DNA from: an uncultured Lachnospiraceae bacterium
GTDB lineage: Bacteria > Bacillota > Clostridia > Lachnospirales > Lachnospiraceae
DNA: 64,000 nt
Assembly (NCBI GenBank): GCA_934418125.1
Contig: CAKRWT010000005.1
Coordinates: forward strand, 62,001 to 126,000
Direction of reading: 5' to 3'
In this document: positions 53,750-63,995 of the stretch, piece after piece
Layout of the letters: each line of letters starts with the position of its first letter
Numbering within the stretch: the stretch's first letter is position 1
Program-made: the position numbers and the translations under genes
Notes under the pieces: generated by a model
What the model saw: the letters and a program-made list of their open reading frames with translations, nothing else
Databases searched by the model: none
Told to the model about the DNA's origin: nothing

Positions 53750-54600
53750 CATCGACCGGAAGCCCCGCAGGGCAGTACCAGACCATTACCGGAAACCGGA
53801 AGACCGATTTCGGAAGCTTCTACATGACCACCAAAGTCTGGAACCAGAACGGTATTCATCATATAGGTAAGCACGGCTGGCTGTAAACCGGTTGTATAAG
53901 AGTTAATTAAGAAAAACAGAGCATCTTTTGCCAGGATTTTGGACGCAAGTTCAACGAAGGGGAAGATGCTCTCTTCAATTTTCCAGATTTCCCCTTTCGG
54001 TCCACGACCATAAGAAGGAGGGTCCATAATAATACCATCATAGGTATTGCCGCGGCGGATTTCCCGCTCTACGAATTTCACGCAGTCATCTACCAGCCAA
54101 CGGATAGGGGCGTCTCCAAGACCGGAGGCAGCTGCATTTTCCTTTGCCCAGGTTACCATACCCTTGGAAGCATCGACGTGGGTTACGCTGGCACCGGCTT
54201 TGGCAGCCGCAAGAGTAGCACCGCCGGTGTAGGCAAAGAGGTTTAACACTTTAACCGGTCTGCCGGCATTCTTGATAATAGAAGAAAACCAGTCCCAGTT
54301 GACTGCCTGCTCCGGGAAAAGTCCGGTGTGTTTGAAGCTGAAAGGCTTCAGATGGAAGGTAAGTTCCTTATAATGGATACTCCATTCCTGGGGCAGCTGG
54401 AAAAACTCCCATTCGCCACCGCCTCTGGAGCTTCTGTGATAGTGACCATTCATGTGCTTCCAACGTTTGTCGCTCTTAGGGGTATTCCAGATAACCTGGG
54501 GGTCTGGACGGACCAGAATATAATCGCCCCAACGCTCTAATTTTTCTCCGCTGGAAGTATCTATTACTTCATAATCTTTCCATTCGTTTGCAATCCACAT
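53740..54600 (-). CDS. Class I SAM-dependent methyltransferase (RlmI/RlmK-like)
   Basis: A 286-residue Rossmann-fold methyltransferase. Motif I VLNLFAYTGGATLAAAKAGA, the acidic VDASKGM after beta 2 and motif IV IIMDPPSYGRG put it close to the 23S rRNA methyltransferases RlmI/RlmK, but the N-terminal PUA domain is missing. The N-terminus resembles the RlmK-like small clade (WKDYEVIDTSSGEKLERWGD). The start at 54600 has GGAG six bases upstream; two earlier in-frame ATG codons are less well placed. rRNA is the likely substrate. Confidence 0.82.
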   Translation of the reverse strand: MWIANEWKDYEVIDTSSGEKLERWGDYILVRPDPQVIWNTPKSDKRWKHMNGHYHRSSRGGGEWEFFQLPQEWSIHYKELTFHLKPFSFKHTGLFPEQAVNWDWFSSIIKNAGRPVKVLNLFAYTGGATLAAAKAGASVTHVDASKGMVTWAKENAAASGLGDAPIRWLVDDCVKFVEREIRRGNTYDGIIMDPPSYGRGPKGEIWKIEESIFPFVELASKILAKDALFFLINSYTTGLQPAVLTYMMNTVLVPDFGGHVEASEIGLPVSGNGLVLPCGASGRWVR

Positions 54601-54827
54601 AATAATCTCCATTTCTGTGCCGGTATCTGACACTTATTGCTGTATTCTGTCGTTTTATGAAAAGTGTTTCTTCTATATATATAGATAATATAAACAGACG
54701 ATATCATACATTCATGAGCATAACATACTTTATTCCCAGACACAACTTGACAGATTGCGAATTTTGTAAAATGAGATTATAATGAAGCAGGCAGTATGGC
54801 AGTGTTGGAAAGTGCAGCAAACACCAC

Positions 54828-54858
54828 AATATTGTATCTAAAAAAATACAATATTTTT
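54828..54858 (+). terminator. Terminator upstream of the S10 operon promoter
   Basis: A 10-bp stem AATATTGTAT / ATACAATATT with an 8-nt loop, ending in six T. It lies 14 bp before the -35 of the rpsJ promoter. An upstream promoter-like pair TTGCGA-17-TATAAT (54755-54783) would produce only a short RNA ending here. Confidence 0.75.
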
Positions 54859-54871
54859 TGAGAAAATTCTA

Positions 54872-54900
54872 TTGCAATTATAAGGAAAGTCATATATACT
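54872..54900 (+). promoter_or_regulatory. Promoter of the S10/spc operon
   Basis: TTGCAA and TATACT with a 17-bp spacer. It is the closest good promoter to rpsJ, with a predicted leader of about 250 nt. Confidence 0.7.
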
Positions 54901-54906
54901 AGTCAT

Positions 54907-55140
54907 TGCTGTGGCATGATAGCTAAGAAGCGTGAGGTTGCTGTCCACTGGACAGGTTTTTCCGTGGAGCGAATGTCAAGTTAGGAAACTGACGACAAGT
55001 CACTGTACAACAAACAAAGAACGTCTGGCATAGCCAGAAACGACGTGGTTAGTGATTCTGAATGAGCGTTAAGATTTAGGACACACACGGGAGAGTGTAC
55101 AGTCACCGCTTGTCGTACTTAGAAATTAAAAGTGCGAAAA
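54907..55140 (+). ncRNA. Long structured leader of the S10 operon
   Basis: About 250 nt between promoter and rpsJ with no ORF of note. Folds seen: CTGTCC-act-GGACAG followed by GTTTTT (54941-54961), an attenuator-like hairpin; CTGGC-ata-GCCAG inside ACGTC/GACGT (about 55032-55057); and a long-range pair GACAAG with CTTGTC (54994-54999 / 55109-55114) plus ACTGTACA with TGTACAGT (55002-55009 / 55096-55103). In E. coli L4 controls the S10 leader; here the regulator is unknown. Confidence 0.6.
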
Positions 55141-55156
55141 GGAGGCGACTTTTTTT

Positions 55157-55474
55157 ATGGCAAGTCAAGTAATGAGAATTACACTTAAAGCCTATGATCA
55201 TCAGTTAGTTGATGCATCTGCAAAAAAAATCATCGAAACAGTAAAGAAAAACGGAGCTCAGGTAAGTGGACCTGTACCGCTTCCTACCAAAAAGGAAGTT
55301 GTTACAATTCTTAGAGCGGTTCACAAGTACAAAGATTCCAGAGAGCAGTTTGAACAGAGAACTCATAAGAGACTCATCGACATCATTGCTCCAACACCTA
55401 AGACTGTAGACGCTTTACAGAGATTAGAGATGCCGGCAGGTGTTTATATCGACATCAAGATGAAAAACAAATAA
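55157..55474 (+). CDS. rpsJ: Ribosomal protein S10 (uS10)
   Basis: A 105-residue small-subunit head protein, also NusE in antitermination complexes. [20 protein letters not shown] and [20 protein letters not shown] are diagnostic. The AAGGAGG site is 11 bases from the ATG because of a T run in between, a rather long spacing. First gene of the large ribosomal operon. Confidence 0.97.
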   Translation: MASQVMRITLKAYDHQLVDASAKKIIETVKKNGAQVSGPVPLPTKKEVVTILRAVHKYKDSREQFEQRTHKRLIDIIAPTPKTVDALQRLEMPAGVYIDIKMKNK

Positions 55475-55536
55475 GGACCCCTACTAGTATGATTCCGATA
55501 ACGGAATCCGCTGTAGAATAACAGGAGGTAAAGGAA

Positions 55537-56223
55537 ATGAAGAAAGCTATTTTAGCAACAAAAGTCGGAATGACTCAAATCTTCAACGAAGACGGAACGT
55601 TAACACCTGTTACCGTACTTCAGGCAGGCCCTTGTGCAGTAACACAGATTAAGACTGTTGAAAACGACGGTTACAGTGCGGTACAGGTTGGTTATGTAGA
55701 CAAGAAAGAAAAGATTGTCAACAAAGACAAGGCTGGAAAGAAAGAAATCATTCACAGACACGGCGTGAACAAAGCACAGAAAGGCCACTTTGAAAAAGCG
55801 GGCGTTTCCTGCAAGAGATTTGTAAGAGAGTTCAAGTTTGAGAACGCAGAAGAGTATACACTTGGAAGTGAAATCAAAGCTGACATCTTCGAAGCTGGCG
55901 ACAGAGTTGATGCAACTGCAATCTCCAAAGGTAAAGGATTCCAGGGTGCTATCAAGAGACACGGTCAGCATAGAGGACCTATGGCTCACGGTTCTAAATT
56001 CCATCGTCATCAGGGTTCCAACGGTGCATGTTCTTCCCCAAGTAAAGTATTTAAAGGAAAAGGAATGCCTGGACACATGGGTTGTGTAAAGGTAACAGTT
56101 CAGAACCTTACAGTAGTAAGAGTTGATGCAGAGAAGAATCTTCTTCTTGTAAAAGGTGCTGTACCAGGACCTAAGAAAGCCTTAGTAACCATCAAAGAGA
56201 CAACTAAGGTTGATGCGAAATAG
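55537..56223 (+). CDS. rplC: Ribosomal protein L3 (uL3)
   Basis: A 228-residue early-assembly protein near the peptidyl transferase centre. [40 protein letters not shown] and [17 protein letters not shown] are typical. The central loop ends near [10 protein letters not shown]. Slightly longer than the usual 205-215 residues. GATTCCG/CGGAATC forms a 7-bp hairpin in the gap before it (55491-55508). Confidence 0.97.
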   Translation: MKKAILATKVGMTQIFNEDGTLTPVTVLQAGPCAVTQIKTVENDGYSAVQVGYVDKKEKIVNKDKAGKKEIIHRHGVNKAQKGHFEKAGVSCKRFVREFKFENAEEYTLGSEIKADIFEAGDRVDATAISKGKGFQGAIKRHGQHRGPMAHGSKFHRHQGSNGACSSPSKVFKGKGMPGHMGCVKVTVQNLTVVRVDAEKNLLLVKGAVPGPKKALVTIKETTKVDAK

Positions 56224-56258
56224 TGACTTGAGTCACAGATGAAAGGAGGACCATTCAG

Positions 56259-56879
56259 ATGGCAAACGTATCTGTTTATAATATGGAAGGTAAAGAAGTC
56301 GGCAAGATGGACTTAAACGATGCGGTATTTGGTGTAGAAATCAACGAGCACCTCGTACACATGGCAGTTGTTCAGACACTTGCTAATAAACGTCAGGGAA
56401 CACAGAAAGCAAAGACACGTTCCGAAGTATCCGGTGGTGGTAGAAAACCTTGGAGACAGAAAGGAACAGGTCATGCTAGACAGGGTTCAACAAGAGCTCC
56501 TCAGTGGACAGGCGGCGGTGTTGTATTCGCTCCAGTTCCGAGAGATTACTCTTTTAAATTAAACAAGAAAGAGAAAAGAGCTGCTCTGAAATCTGTTTTG
56601 ACAAGCAGAGTACAGGAAAACAAATTAATCGTAGTTGATGAGTTGAAATTTGACGAGATTAAAACAAAGAACTTCAAAAATGTAATGGATAATCTCAAGG
56701 TTGAGAAAGCAATCGTTGTACTTGGAGAGAAAGACGATACTGTAATCGCTTCTGCAAAGAACATGCAGGCATTCTCTACAGCAGTTGCAGACAACATCAA
56801 CGTATATGATATCTTAAAAGGCGACACAGTAGTAGTTACAAAAGATGCTGTAGCAAAAATCGAGGAGGTGTATGCATAA
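56259..56879 (+). CDS. rplD: Ribosomal protein L4 (uL4)
   Basis: A 206-residue protein lining the exit tunnel; in E. coli it also represses this operon. The tunnel loop sequence [34 protein letters not shown] and [20 protein letters not shown] are present. GAAAGGAGG precedes the ATG. Its stop overlaps the rplW start by one base. Confidence 0.97.
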   Translation: MANVSVYNMEGKEVGKMDLNDAVFGVEINEHLVHMAVVQTLANKRQGTQKAKTRSEVSGGGRKPWRQKGTGHARQGSTRAPQWTGGGVVFAPVPRDYSFKLNKKEKRAALKSVLTSRVQENKLIVVDELKFDEIKTKNFKNVMDNLKVEKAIVVLGEKDDTVIASAKNMQAFSTAVADNINVYDILKGDTVVVTKDAVAKIEEVYA

Positions 56880-57178
56880 TGGCAGCAATTCAGTATTATG
56901 ATGTAATCCTCAAACCAGTTATTACAGAAAAGAGCATGGCAGGCATGAGCGAAAAGAAATATACTTTCTTAGTTCATCCGGAAGCTAACAAGACACAGAT
57001 TAAAGAAGCTGTTGAAAAAATGTTCGAAGGTGCTAAGGTTGCAAGTGTTAACACAATGAACTTAGACGGAAAGAACAAGAGACGTGGTATGGTATATGGC
57101 AAAACTGCCAAGACCAAGAAAGCTATCGTTCAGTTAACAGCTGACAGCAAAGATATCGAAATCTTCGCTGGACTGTAG
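56879..57178 (+). CDS. rplW: Ribosomal protein L23 (uL23)
   Basis: A 99-residue protein at the tunnel exit that docks trigger factor and [23 protein letters not shown] and [14 protein letters not shown] match the family. GAGGAGG lies inside the end of rplD, and the ATG shares one base with its stop codon, so the two are translationally coupled. Confidence 0.96.
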   Translation: MAAIQYYDVILKPVITEKSMAGMSEKKYTFLVHPEANKTQIKEAVEKMFEGAKVASVNTMNLDGKNKRRGMVYGKTAKTKKAIVQLTADSKDIEIFAGL

Positions 57179-57273
57179 GAAGATTGCCTGCAATCATTCC
57201 TGCTTGGTCGTAGCACCAAGTAACAATATACGCAACCAAAGCGTGATAATAAATAAGAAAAGGAGATACAACC

Positions 57274-58116
57274 ATGGGAATTAAGACATATAACCCATAT
57301 ACACCTTCCAGACGTAACATGACTGGTTCTGACTTCTCCGAGATTACAAAGAGCACACCTGAGAAAGCACTTTGTACTTCTCTTAAGAAGAACGCTGGAC
57401 GTAACAACCAGGGTAAAATTACTGTCAGACATCAGGGCGGCGGAAGCAGAAGATTATATAGAAACATTGATTTTAAGAGAAATAAAGATGGCGTTGCTGC
57501 AAAAGTAATCGGTATCGAATATGACCCGAACAGAACAGCAAACATCGCATTAATCTGTTATGAAGATGGTGAGAAGGCATACATCCTTGCACCGGAAGGT
57601 TTAACAGACGGCATGAAGGTTATGAACGGACCGGAAGCAGAAGTAAGAATTGGTAACTGCTTACCATTATCCGAGATTCCGGTAGGTACACTGGTTCATA
57701 ACATTGAGTTATATCCTGGAAAAGGCGGACAGATGGTTCGTTCTGCAGGTAACAGTGCACAGCTGATGGCTAAGGAAGGCAAATATGCAACCCTTAGATT
57801 ACCATCCGGCGAAATGAGAATGGTTCCAATCGTATGTAGAGCAACAGTTGGTACAGTTGGCAATGTAGACCACAACCTGATTAAGATTGGTAAAGCTGGT
57901 CGTAAACGTCACATGGGTATCCGTCCTACCGTTCGCGGTTCCGTTATGAACCCTAATGACCATCCACATGGTGGTGGTGAAGGTAGAGCACCAATCGGTC
58001 GTCCAGGTCCATGTACACCTTGGGGCAAACCTGCACTCGGACTTAAGACACGTAAGAAGAAGAAAGCTTCTAACAAGCTTATCGTAAGAAGAAGAGACGG
58101 TAGAGCAATCAAATAA
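57274..58116 (+). CDS. rplB: Ribosomal protein L2 (uL2)
   Basis: A 280-residue core protein needed for subunit joining and peptidyl transfer. [40 protein letters not shown], the conserved His-containing [18 protein letters not shown] and C-terminal [11 protein letters not shown] are present. The 95-bp gap before it contains CTTGGT/ACCAAG (57203-57220). AAAGGAGAT before the ATG. Confidence 0.98.
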   Translation: MGIKTYNPYTPSRRNMTGSDFSEITKSTPEKALCTSLKKNAGRNNQGKITVRHQGGGSRRLYRNIDFKRNKDGVAAKVIGIEYDPNRTANIALICYEDGEKAYILAPEGLTDGMKVMNGPEAEVRIGNCLPLSEIPVGTLVHNIELYPGKGGQMVRSAGNSAQLMAKEGKYATLRLPSGEMRMVPIVCRATVGTVGNVDHNLIKIGKAGRKRHMGIRPTVRGSVMNPNDHPHGGGEGRAPIGRPGPCTPWGKPALGLKTRKKKKASNKLIVRRRDGRAIK

Positions 58117-58148
58117 TATGTTTTTAACAAAAACAGGAGGAAAGATTC

Positions 58149-58430
58149 ATGGCTAGATCACTGAAAAAAGGACCATTTGCAGATGCGAGCTTACTGAAAA
58201 AAGTAGATGCTATGAACGCAGCAGGACAGAAACAGGTTATTAAGACCTGGTCTCGTCGTTCTACAATTTTCCCTTCCTTCGTTGGACACACAATCGCTGT
58301 TCATGACGGAAGAAAGCACGTACCGGTATATGTTACAGAAGATATGGTTGGACACAAACTCGGCGAGTTCGTAGCAACCAGAACCTATAGAGGACATGAC
58401 AAGGACGAAAGAAAGTCTAAAGTCCGCTAA
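58149..58430 (+). CDS. rpsS: Ribosomal protein S19 (uS19)
   Basis: A 93-residue small-subunit head protein. [40 protein letters not shown] and [14 protein letters not shown] are typical at normal length. AGGAGG before the ATG. Close spacing to rplB and rplV. Confidence 0.97.
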   Translation: MARSLKKGPFADASLLKKVDAMNAAGQKQVIKTWSRRSTIFPSFVGHTIAVHDGRKHVPVYVTEDMVGHKLGEFVATRTYRGHDKDERKSKVR

Positions 58431-58451
58431 TTTGAAAGGAGGTCATTATCT

Positions 58452-58838
58452 ATGGCTAAAGGACATAGATCCCAGATAAAGAGAGAAAGAAATGCGAACA
58501 AAGATACAAGACCTTCAGCTAAGTTATCTTATGCTAGAGTGTCTGTACAGAAAGCTTGTTTCGTATTAGATGCCATCAGAGGAAAGGATGTAGCAACAGC
58601 ACTTGCTATTCTGGAATACAATCCTAGATATGCATCAAGCATTATTAAGAAGTTATTAGAATCTGCTATCGCAAACGCAGAAAATAACAATGGAATGAAT
58701 GTGGAGAACCTTTATGTAGCAGCTTGTTACGCAAACAAAGGACCTACCATGAAGAGAGTAAGACCAAGAGCACAGGGTAGAGCTTATAGAATCGAAAAGA
58801 GAATGAGCCATATCACAATCGTTCTTGATGAAAGATAG
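58452..58838 (+). CDS. rplV: Ribosomal protein L22 (uL22)
   Basis: A 128-residue protein whose hairpin reaches the exit tunnel. [40 protein letters not shown] and the tunnel-loop end [20 protein letters not shown] are present. A macrolide-resistance-type change in the loop is not evident. AAAGGAGG before the ATG. Confidence 0.97.
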   Translation: MAKGHRSQIKRERNANKDTRPSAKLSYARVSVQKACFVLDAIRGKDVATALAILEYNPRYASSIIKKLLESAIANAENNNGMNVENLYVAACYANKGPTMKRVRPRAQGRAYRIEKRMSHITIVLDER

Positions 58839-58861
58839 GATCATATAGGAAGGAGAACAAC

Positions 58862-59518
58862 ATGGGACAGAAAGTTAATCCACACGGCTTAAGAGTCGGT
58901 GTTATTAAAGATTGGGATTCCAAATGGTATGCTGATGCAGAGTTTTCTGATTTCTTAGTAGAAGATTACAACATCAGAAAATACTTAAAGAAGAAATTAT
59001 ACAGTGCTGGTATCGCTAAAATCGAGATTGAAAGAGCATCTGACAGAGTAAAGGTTATCATCTATACTGCTAAACCAGGTGTTGTAATCGGTAAAGGCGG
59101 TGCTGAAATCGAAGTAACAAAGAAAGAGCTTTCCAAACTGACAAGCAAGAAAGTTCTCGTAGATATTAAGGAAATCAAGAGACCGGACAGAGATGCACAG
59201 CTTGTAGCAGAGAATATTGCTCAGCAGTTAGAAAACCGTGTATCTTTCAGACGTGCTATGAAGTCCTGCATGGGCAGAACAATGAAGTCTGGAGCACAGG
59301 GTATTAAGACTTCCGTATCCGGACGTCTTGGTGGTGCAGATATGGCTCGTACAGAGTTCTACAGTGAAGGTACTATTCCGCTGCAGACATTAAGAGCAGA
59401 TATCGACTATGGTTTCGCAGAAGCAGACACAACTTATGGTAAAGTTGGTGTTAAAGTATGGATTTACAAAGGCGAGGTACTTCCTACTAAATCTAACAAG
59501 GAAGGGAGCGATAAATAA
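58862..59518 (+). CDS. rpsC: Ribosomal protein S3 (uS3)
   Basis: A 218-residue mRNA-entry protein with helicase activity together with S4 and S5. [20 protein letters not shown], the KH motif [20 protein letters not shown] and the C-terminal [20 protein letters not shown] are clear. The stop TAA shares one base with the rplP start (TAATG). Confidence 0.98.
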   Translation: MGQKVNPHGLRVGVIKDWDSKWYADAEFSDFLVEDYNIRKYLKKKLYSAGIAKIEIERASDRVKVIIYTAKPGVVIGKGGAEIEVTKKELSKLTSKKVLVDIKEIKRPDRDAQLVAENIAQQLENRVSFRRAMKSCMGRTMKSGAQGIKTSVSGRLGGADMARTEFYSEGTIPLQTLRADIDYGFAEADTTYGKVGVKVWIYKGEVLPTKSNKEGSDK

Positions 59519-59955
59519 TGTTAATGCCAAAGAGAGTTAAACGTCGTAAACAGTTCCGTGGTTCTATGGCTGGTAAGGCTAGCCGCGGCAATACAATCAC
59601 ATATGGTGAATATGGTATTGTAGCATTAGAGCCATGTTGGATTAAATCTAACCAGATTGAAGCAGCCCGTATCGCTATGACACGTCATATCAAGCGTGGT
59701 GGTAAAGTCTGGATTAAGATTTTCCCTGATAAACCTGTAACAGCAAAACCAGCAGAAACACGTATGGGTTCCGGTAAAGGTACCTTAGAATACTGGGTAG
59801 CAGTTGTTAAGCCAGGACGCGTAATGTTCGAAATCTCAGGAGTAGCTGAGGATGTAGCGAAAGAAGCATTACGTCTTGCAACACATAAGCTTCCATGTAA
59901 ATGTAAAATCGTTTCTAAAGCAGACTTGGAAGGCGGTGTATCAAATGAAAACTAA
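59518..59955 (+). CDS. rplP: Ribosomal protein L16 (uL16)
   Basis: A 145-residue protein that positions A- and P-site t[43 protein letters not shown] and [20 protein letters not shown] are typical. It starts in a TAATG overlap with rpsC. rpmC begins inside its last codons. Confidence 0.97.
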   Translation: MLMPKRVKRRKQFRGSMAGKASRGNTITYGEYGIVALEPCWIKSNQIEAARIAMTRHIKRGGKVWIKIFPDKPVTAKPAETRMGSGKGTLEYWVAVVKPGRVMFEISGVAEDVAKEALRLATHKLPCKCKIVSKADLEGGVSNEN

Positions 59956-60154
59956 TCAGTATGTAGAAGATTTAAAGAAAAAATCAGAAGCAGAATTAGC
60001 ACAGGCGTTAGTAGATGCTAAAAAAGAACTTTTCAATTTGAGATTCCAGAACGCAACAAATCAGTTAGACAATACAGCAAGAATTAAAGATGTTAGAAGA
60101 AACATCGCAAGAATTCAGACCGTAATCACTGAAAAAGCAAAAGCAGCTAACTAA
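59945..60154 (+). CDS. rpmC: Ribosomal protein L29 (uL29)
   Basis: A 69-residue two-helix protein near the tunnel exit: [20 protein letters not shown] and [18 protein letters not shown] followed by [17 protein letters not shown] 59945 gives the normal family length and overlaps the end of rplP by 11 bp; GGAAGGCGG lies before it within rplP. An open frame upstream is the rplP overlap. Confidence 0.96.
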   Translation: MKTNQYVEDLKKKSEAELAQALVDAKKELFNLRFQNATNQLDNTARIKDVRRNIARIQTVITEKAKAAN

Positions 60155-60193
60155 TGAACAGGTAATGTATTGTTTAAGAAAGGAGAAGCAATC

Positions 60194-60448
60194 GTGGAAA
60201 GAAATTTGAGAAAAACTCGTACTGGAAAAGTAACCAGTAATAAAATGGACAAAACAATTGTTGTAGCAATTGAAAACCATGTTAAACATCCACTTTACAA
60301 CAAGATTGTAAAGAAGACTTATAAATTAAAAGCACATGATGAGAACAATGAGTGTAACATCGGTGATACCGTAAAAGTGATGGAAACAAGACCATTATCC
60401 AAAGATAAGAGATGGAGACTTGTTGAAATCGTTGAAAGAGCAAAATAG
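60194..60448 (+). CDS. rpsQ: Ribosomal protein S17 (uS17)
   Basis: An 84-residue primary 16S-binding protein of OB fold: [40 protein letters not shown] and [19 protein letters not shown]. It starts at GTG 60194 after AAAGGAG. A hairpin GAAAG-ATTTC / GAAAT-CTTTC (60449-60474) follows the stop codon. Confidence 0.96.
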   Translation: MERNLRKTRTGKVTSNKMDKTIVVAIENHVKHPLYNKIVKKTYKLKAHDENNECNIGDTVKVMETRPLSKDKRWRLVEIVERAK

Positions 60449-60505
60449 GAAAGGATTTCTCTGGAAATTCTTTCGATTACCAGACATTTTGGAAGGAGAA
60501 TTAGC

Positions 60506-60874
60506 ATGATTCAACAGGAAAGCAGACTTAAAGTCGCTGATAATACTGGTGCGAAAGAACTTTTATGCATCAGAGTTATGGGCGGTTCTACAAGAAGATA
60601 TGCGCGTATTGGTGATGTTATCGTTGCTTCGGTCAAAGATGCAACACCAGGCGGCGTTGTAAAAAAAGGCGATGTTGTTAAAGCCGTAGTTGTACGTAGC
60701 GTTAAAGGCGCACGTCGTAAAGACGGTTCTTATATCAAGTTTGACGAAAATGCTGCTGTTATCATCAAAGATGACAAGACTCCAAGAGGAACACGTATTT
60801 TTGGACCAGTAGCAAGAGAGCTTCGTGATAAACAGTTTATGAAAATTGTTTCACTGGCTCCAGAAGTATTATAG
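60506..60874 (+). CDS. rplN: Ribosomal protein L14 (uL14)
   Basis: A 122-residue subunit-interface protein. [40 protein letters not shown] and [20 protein letters not shown] are diagnostic at exact family length. GGAAGGAG before the ATG; rplX follows after 11 bp. Confidence 0.98.
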   Translation: MIQQESRLKVADNTGAKELLCIRVMGGSTRRYARIGDVIVASVKDATPGGVVKKGDVVKAVVVRSVKGARRKDGSYIKFDENAAVIIKDDKTPRGTRIFGPVARELRDKQFMKIVSLAPEVL

Positions 60875-60885
60875 GAGGTGCCGGT

Positions 60886-61218
60886 ATGTCAACATTTAAG
60901 ATTAAAAAAGGCGATACAGTAAAGGTTATCGCTGGTAAAGATAAAGACAAAGAAGGCAAAGTTATTTCCGTAGACAGCAAAAATAACAAAGTCGTTGTAG
61001 AAGGTGTTAACATGATTACAAAACATGAGAAACCTTCCGCAGCTAATCAGAACGGCGGTATCGTTCAGAAAGAAGCTGCAATTGACGCTTCTAATGTAAT
61101 GTATGTACACAAGGGAAAAGCAACAAGAATCGGAATCAAACGTGTTGCTGATGAGAAACGTCCAGGCAAGACAAAAGCAATCCGTTTCGCAAAATCCACT
61201 GGTGACAACATTGACTAA
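60886..61218 (+). CDS. rplX: Ribosomal protein L24 (uL24)
   Basis: A 110-residue assembly-initiator protein with a KOW motif: [20 protein letters not shown] then [19 protein letters not shown]. The C-terminal part [18 protein letters not shown] and [19 protein letters not shown] is normal. GGAGGTG before the ATG. Confidence 0.97.
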   Translation: MSTFKIKKGDTVKVIAGKDKDKEGKVISVDSKNNKVVVEGVNMITKHEKPSAANQNGGIVQKEAAIDASNVMYVHKGKATRIGIKRVADEKRPGKTKAIRFAKSTGDNID

Positions 61219-61242
61219 TACTAAGAAAGGAGGTCTAAAACG

Positions 61243-61785
61243 TTGAGTAGTAGACTTAAAGATATGTATAAGGACGAGATCGTAGATGCTATGATCAAGA
61301 AGTTTGGATATAAAAATATTATGGAAGTTCCGAAGCTTGACAAAATTGTAATCAACATGGGTGTTGGTGAAGCAAAGGATAACGCAAAAGTTTTGGAAAC
61401 CGCTGTAAGTGATATGGAAACAATCACAGGTCAGAAAGCAGTTCTTACAAAAGCAAAGAATTCTGTTGCTAACTTCAAAATCAGAGAAGGTCAGGCAATT
61501 GGTTGTAAGACAACACTTCGTGGCGATAAGATGTATGAGTTTTTAGATCGTCTTGTAAACCTTGCACTTCCTCGTGTACGTGACTTCAGAGGTGTAAACC
61601 CTAATGCATTCGACGGAAGAGGTAACTATGCACTTGGTATTAAAGAGCAGCTTATCTTCCCTGAAATCGAGTATGATAAGGTAGATAAGGTAAGAGGTAT
61701 GGATATTATTTTCGTTACCACTGCTAAGACAGACGAAGAAGCTCGTGAGTTGTTAAGATTATTTAACATGCCATTCGCTAAATAA
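61243..61785 (+). CDS. rplE: Ribosomal protein L5 (uL5)
   Basis: A 180-residue 5S rRNA-binding protein that also contacts P-site t[43 protein letters not shown] and [20 protein letters not shown] are typical. It starts at TTG 61243 after AAAGGAGGT, an uncommon start codon but well supported by the conserved N-terminus. Confidence 0.97.
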   Translation: MSSRLKDMYKDEIVDAMIKKFGYKNIMEVPKLDKIVINMGVGEAKDNAKVLETAVSDMETITGQKAVLTKAKNSVANFKIREGQAIGCKTTLRGDKMYEFLDRLVNLALPRVRDFRGVNPNAFDGRGNYALGIKEQLIFPEIEYDKVDKVRGMDIIFVTTAKTDEEARELLRLFNMPFAK

Positions 61786-61799
61786 AAGGAGGTAAATTC

Positions 61800-61985
61800 A
61801 TGGCTAAGACAGCAATGAAGATTAAACAGCAGCGTAAACCGAAATTCTCCACAAGAGAATACAATCGTTGCAAAATTTGTGGTCGTCCACATGCTTATTT
61901 AAGAAAATACGGAATCTGCAGAATTTGCTTCCGTGAATTAGCATACAAGGGTCAGATTCCTGGCGTTAAGAAAGCAAGCTGGTAA
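61800..61985 (+). CDS. rpsN: Ribosomal protein S14 type Z (uS14, zinc form)
   Basis: A 61-residue zinc-ribbon form of S14. Cys24, Cys27, Cys40 and Cys43 ([16 protein letters not shown]) bind zinc. This short form is the standard one in Gram-positive bacteria; a longer zinc-free paralogue, if any, is not in the window. AAAGGAGGT before the ATG. Confidence 0.97.
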   Translation: MAKTAMKIKQQRKPKFSTREYNRCKICGRPHAYLRKYGICRICFRELAYKGQIPGVKKASW

Positions 61986-62010
61986 AATTTAAGAGAAGGA
62001 GGCAATTCAA

Positions 62011-62412
62011 ATGACAATGAGCGATCCAATTGCAGATATGCTTACAAGAATCCGTAATGCAAACACTGCAAAACATGATACAGTAGATGTACCATCATCT
62101 AAAATGAAATTAGCTATCGCACAGATTCTTTTAGATGAAGGTTATATCAAGAAATTCGATGTAATCGAAGATGGTAACTTCAAGACTATCCATATTACAT
62201 TAAAATATGGCGAGGACAAAAATGATAAAATCATTTCCGGTATCAAGAGAATCTCTAAACCAGGTCTTCGTGTATATGCTGGCAAAGAAGATTTGCCAAA
62301 GGTTCTTGGAGGACTTGGTGTTGCAATCATCTCTACAAACCAGGGTGTTGTAACAGATAAGAAAGCAAGAGAACTTCAGGTAGGTGGAGAAGTACTTGCA
62401 TTCGTATGGTAG
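62011..62412 (+). CDS. rpsH: Ribosomal protein S8 (uS8)
   Basis: A 133-residue central-domain assembly protein; in E. coli it represses the spc operon by binding near rpl[41 protein letters not shown] and [20 protein letters not shown] match the family. A perfect 11-bp hairpin begins at the last base of its stop codon. Confidence 0.97.
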   Translation: MTMSDPIADMLTRIRNANTAKHDTVDVPSSKMKLAIAQILLDEGYIKKFDVIEDGNFKTIHITLKYGEDKNDKIISGIKRISKPGLRVYAGKEDLPKVLGGLGVAIISTNQGVVTDKKARELQVGGEVLAFVW

Positions 62413-62437
62413 GAAGAATGACCAGAGTCATTCTTCC
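62412..62437 (+). other. 11-bp hairpin after rpsH without a T run
   Basis: GGAAGAATGAC-CAGA-GTCATTCTTCC. The stem is perfect, but no T run follows, so it should not terminate. It may stabilise or mark a processing point of the operon mRNA. Confidence 0.65.
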
Positions 62438-62495
62438 GGAATGATTCTATTCATGTAACTTTTAGTTTCAACTAATAAAAATAGGAGGTACGGGC

Positions 62496-63038
62496 ATGTC
62501 ACGTATAGGAAGAATGCCAATCGCGATTCCTGCAGGCGTAACTGTAGAGGTTGCAGAAAATAACAAAGTGACTGTAAAAGGTCCTAAGGGAACACTTGAG
62601 AGAGTGCTTCCGGCTGAGATGGATATCAAAGTAGAAGGCGATGAGGTTGTAGTTACAAGACCTAACGACTTAAAGAAGATGAAATCTTTCCACGGTCTTA
62701 CAAGAACACTGATTCACAACATGGTAGTTGGTGTTACTGAAGGATTCGAGAAGAAATTGGAAGTAAACGGTGTAGGTTACAGAGCATCCAAATCCGGTAA
62801 AACATTAACCTTGAACTTAGGTTATTCCCATCCGGTAGAGATGACTGATCCAGAAGGCATTGAAACAGTTGTCGATGGACAGAACCTGATTATCGTTAAA
62901 GGTATTGATAAAGAAAAAGTTGGACAGTTTGCGGCTGAAATCAGAGACAAGAGAAGACCTGAACCTTACAAAGGAAAAGGTATTAAGTATGCTGATGAGA
63001 CAATTAGACGTAAAGTTGGTAAGACTGGTAAGAAATAA
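62496..63038 (+). CDS. rplF: Ribosomal protein L6 (uL6)
   Basis: A 180-residue protein near the factor-binding site. [40 protein letters not shown] and the C-terminal [19 protein letters not shown] are typical. AGGAGGT before the ATG. It follows a longer gap (83 bp) than its neighbours. Confidence 0.98.
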   Translation: MSRIGRMPIAIPAGVTVEVAENNKVTVKGPKGTLERVLPAEMDIKVEGDEVVVTRPNDLKKMKSFHGLTRTLIHNMVVGVTEGFEKKLEVNGVGYRASKSGKTLTLNLGYSHPVEMTDPEGIETVVDGQNLIIVKGIDKEKVGQFAAEIRDKRRPEPYKGKGIKYADETIRRKVGKTGKK

Positions 63039-63058
63039 TAGATAAGGAGAGTATGAAA

Positions 63059-63427
63059 ATGGTTAGTAAAGAATCAAGACAAAAAGTTCGTGTAAAAAAA
63101 CACAACAGAATGCGTAACCGTTTCAGCGGCACTGCTGAGAGACCACGTCTGGCTGTGTTCAGAAGCAATAATCATATGTATGCTCAAATTATTGACGATA
63201 CAGTTGGAAATACTTTAGTTGCAGCATCTACACTTGAGAAGAGCGTAAAGGCTGAACTTGAAAAAACCAATAACGTTGATGCAGCAGCATATTTAGGAAC
63301 AGTAATCGCTAAGAGAGCACTTGAAAAAGGTATCACAACCGTTGTATTTGACAGAGGCGGTTTTATTTACCAGGGTAAGATTGCAGCATTAGCTGATGCA
63401 GCCAGAGAAGCTGGCTTAGAATTCTAG
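63059..63427 (+). CDS. rplR: Ribosomal protein L18 (uL18)
   Basis: A 122-residue 5S rRNA-binding protein: [20 protein letters not shown] and [20 protein letters not shown], with the C-terminal [20 protein letters not shown]. Two in-frame starts exist; ATG 63059 (MVSKESRQ) lies 9 bases after AGGAG, while ATG 63053 lies only 3 bases after it, so the second is chosen. Confidence 0.96.
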   Translation: MVSKESRQKVRVKKHNRMRNRFSGTAERPRLAVFRSNNHMYAQIIDDTVGNTLVAASTLEKSVKAELEKTNNVDAAAYLGTVIAKRALEKGITTVVFDRGGFIYQGKIAALADAAREAGLEF

Positions 63428-63446
63428 GAAGGGAGAAGAAAATCAC

Positions 63447-63956
63447 ATGAGACGTACAATCATTGATGTAAGTCAGTTAGAGTTGACTGAAAAAGTTGTA
63501 ACAATCAAACGTGTTACAAAGGTTGTTAAAGGTGGTCGTAACATGCGCTTCACTGCTTTAGTAGTAGTTGGTGATGGCAATGGTCATGTTGGCGCAGGCT
63601 TAGGAAAAGCAACTGAAATCCCTGATGCAATTCGCAAAGGTAAAGAAGATGCAATCAAGAATTTAGTTTCTGTTGCACTTGATGATAATAAGAGTATTAC
63701 ACATGATTTCATCGGAAAATTCGGTTCTGCATCTGTTCTCTTAAAGAGAGCTCCAGAAGGTACCGGTATCATCGCTGGTGGTCCTGCCCGTATCGTATGT
63801 GAACTTGCAGGTATCAAGAATATCCGTACAAAATCATTAGGTTCTAACAATAAACAGAACGTTGTACTTGCTACAATCGCTGGACTTAGCCAGTTAAAGA
63901 CTCCTGAAGAAGTAGCTAAAAAGCGTGGTAAAGCAGTAGAAGATATCCGCGCATAA
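63447..63956 (+). CDS. rpsE: Ribosomal protein S5 (uS5)
   Basis: A 169-residue fidelity protein at the mRNA entry. [40 protein letters not shown] and [20 protein letters not shown] are typical. The spectinomycin-resistance loop (KVVKGGRN) looks unaltered. GAAGGGAG before the ATG. Confidence 0.97.
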   Translation: MRRTIIDVSQLELTEKVVTIKRVTKVVKGGRNMRFTALVVVGDGNGHVGAGLGKATEIPDAIRKGKEDAIKNLVSVALDDNKSITHDFIGKFGSASVLLKRAPEGTGIIAGGPARIVCELAGIKNIRTKSLGSNNKQNVVLATIAGLSQLKTPEEVAKKRGKAVEDIRA

Positions 63957-63989
63957 GTAGTTACCAAGAAAGCAATGAATCAAGAATTT

Positions 63990-63995
63990 AGGAGG
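63990..63995 (+). promoter_or_regulatory. Ribosome binding site of the next gene (probably rpmD)
   Basis: AGGAGG followed by five A ends the window, 34 bp after rpsE. In the spc operon L30 (rpmD) follows S5, so its start codon is expected within the next few bases. Confidence 0.7.

Noticed and set aside
54747..54752. TTGACA as the S10 promoter
   Set aside because: There is no -10 at 16-18 bp. A pair TTGCGA-17-TATAAT is nearby, but a terminator follows it at once; the later TTGCAA-17-TATACT is a better candidate for rpsJ.
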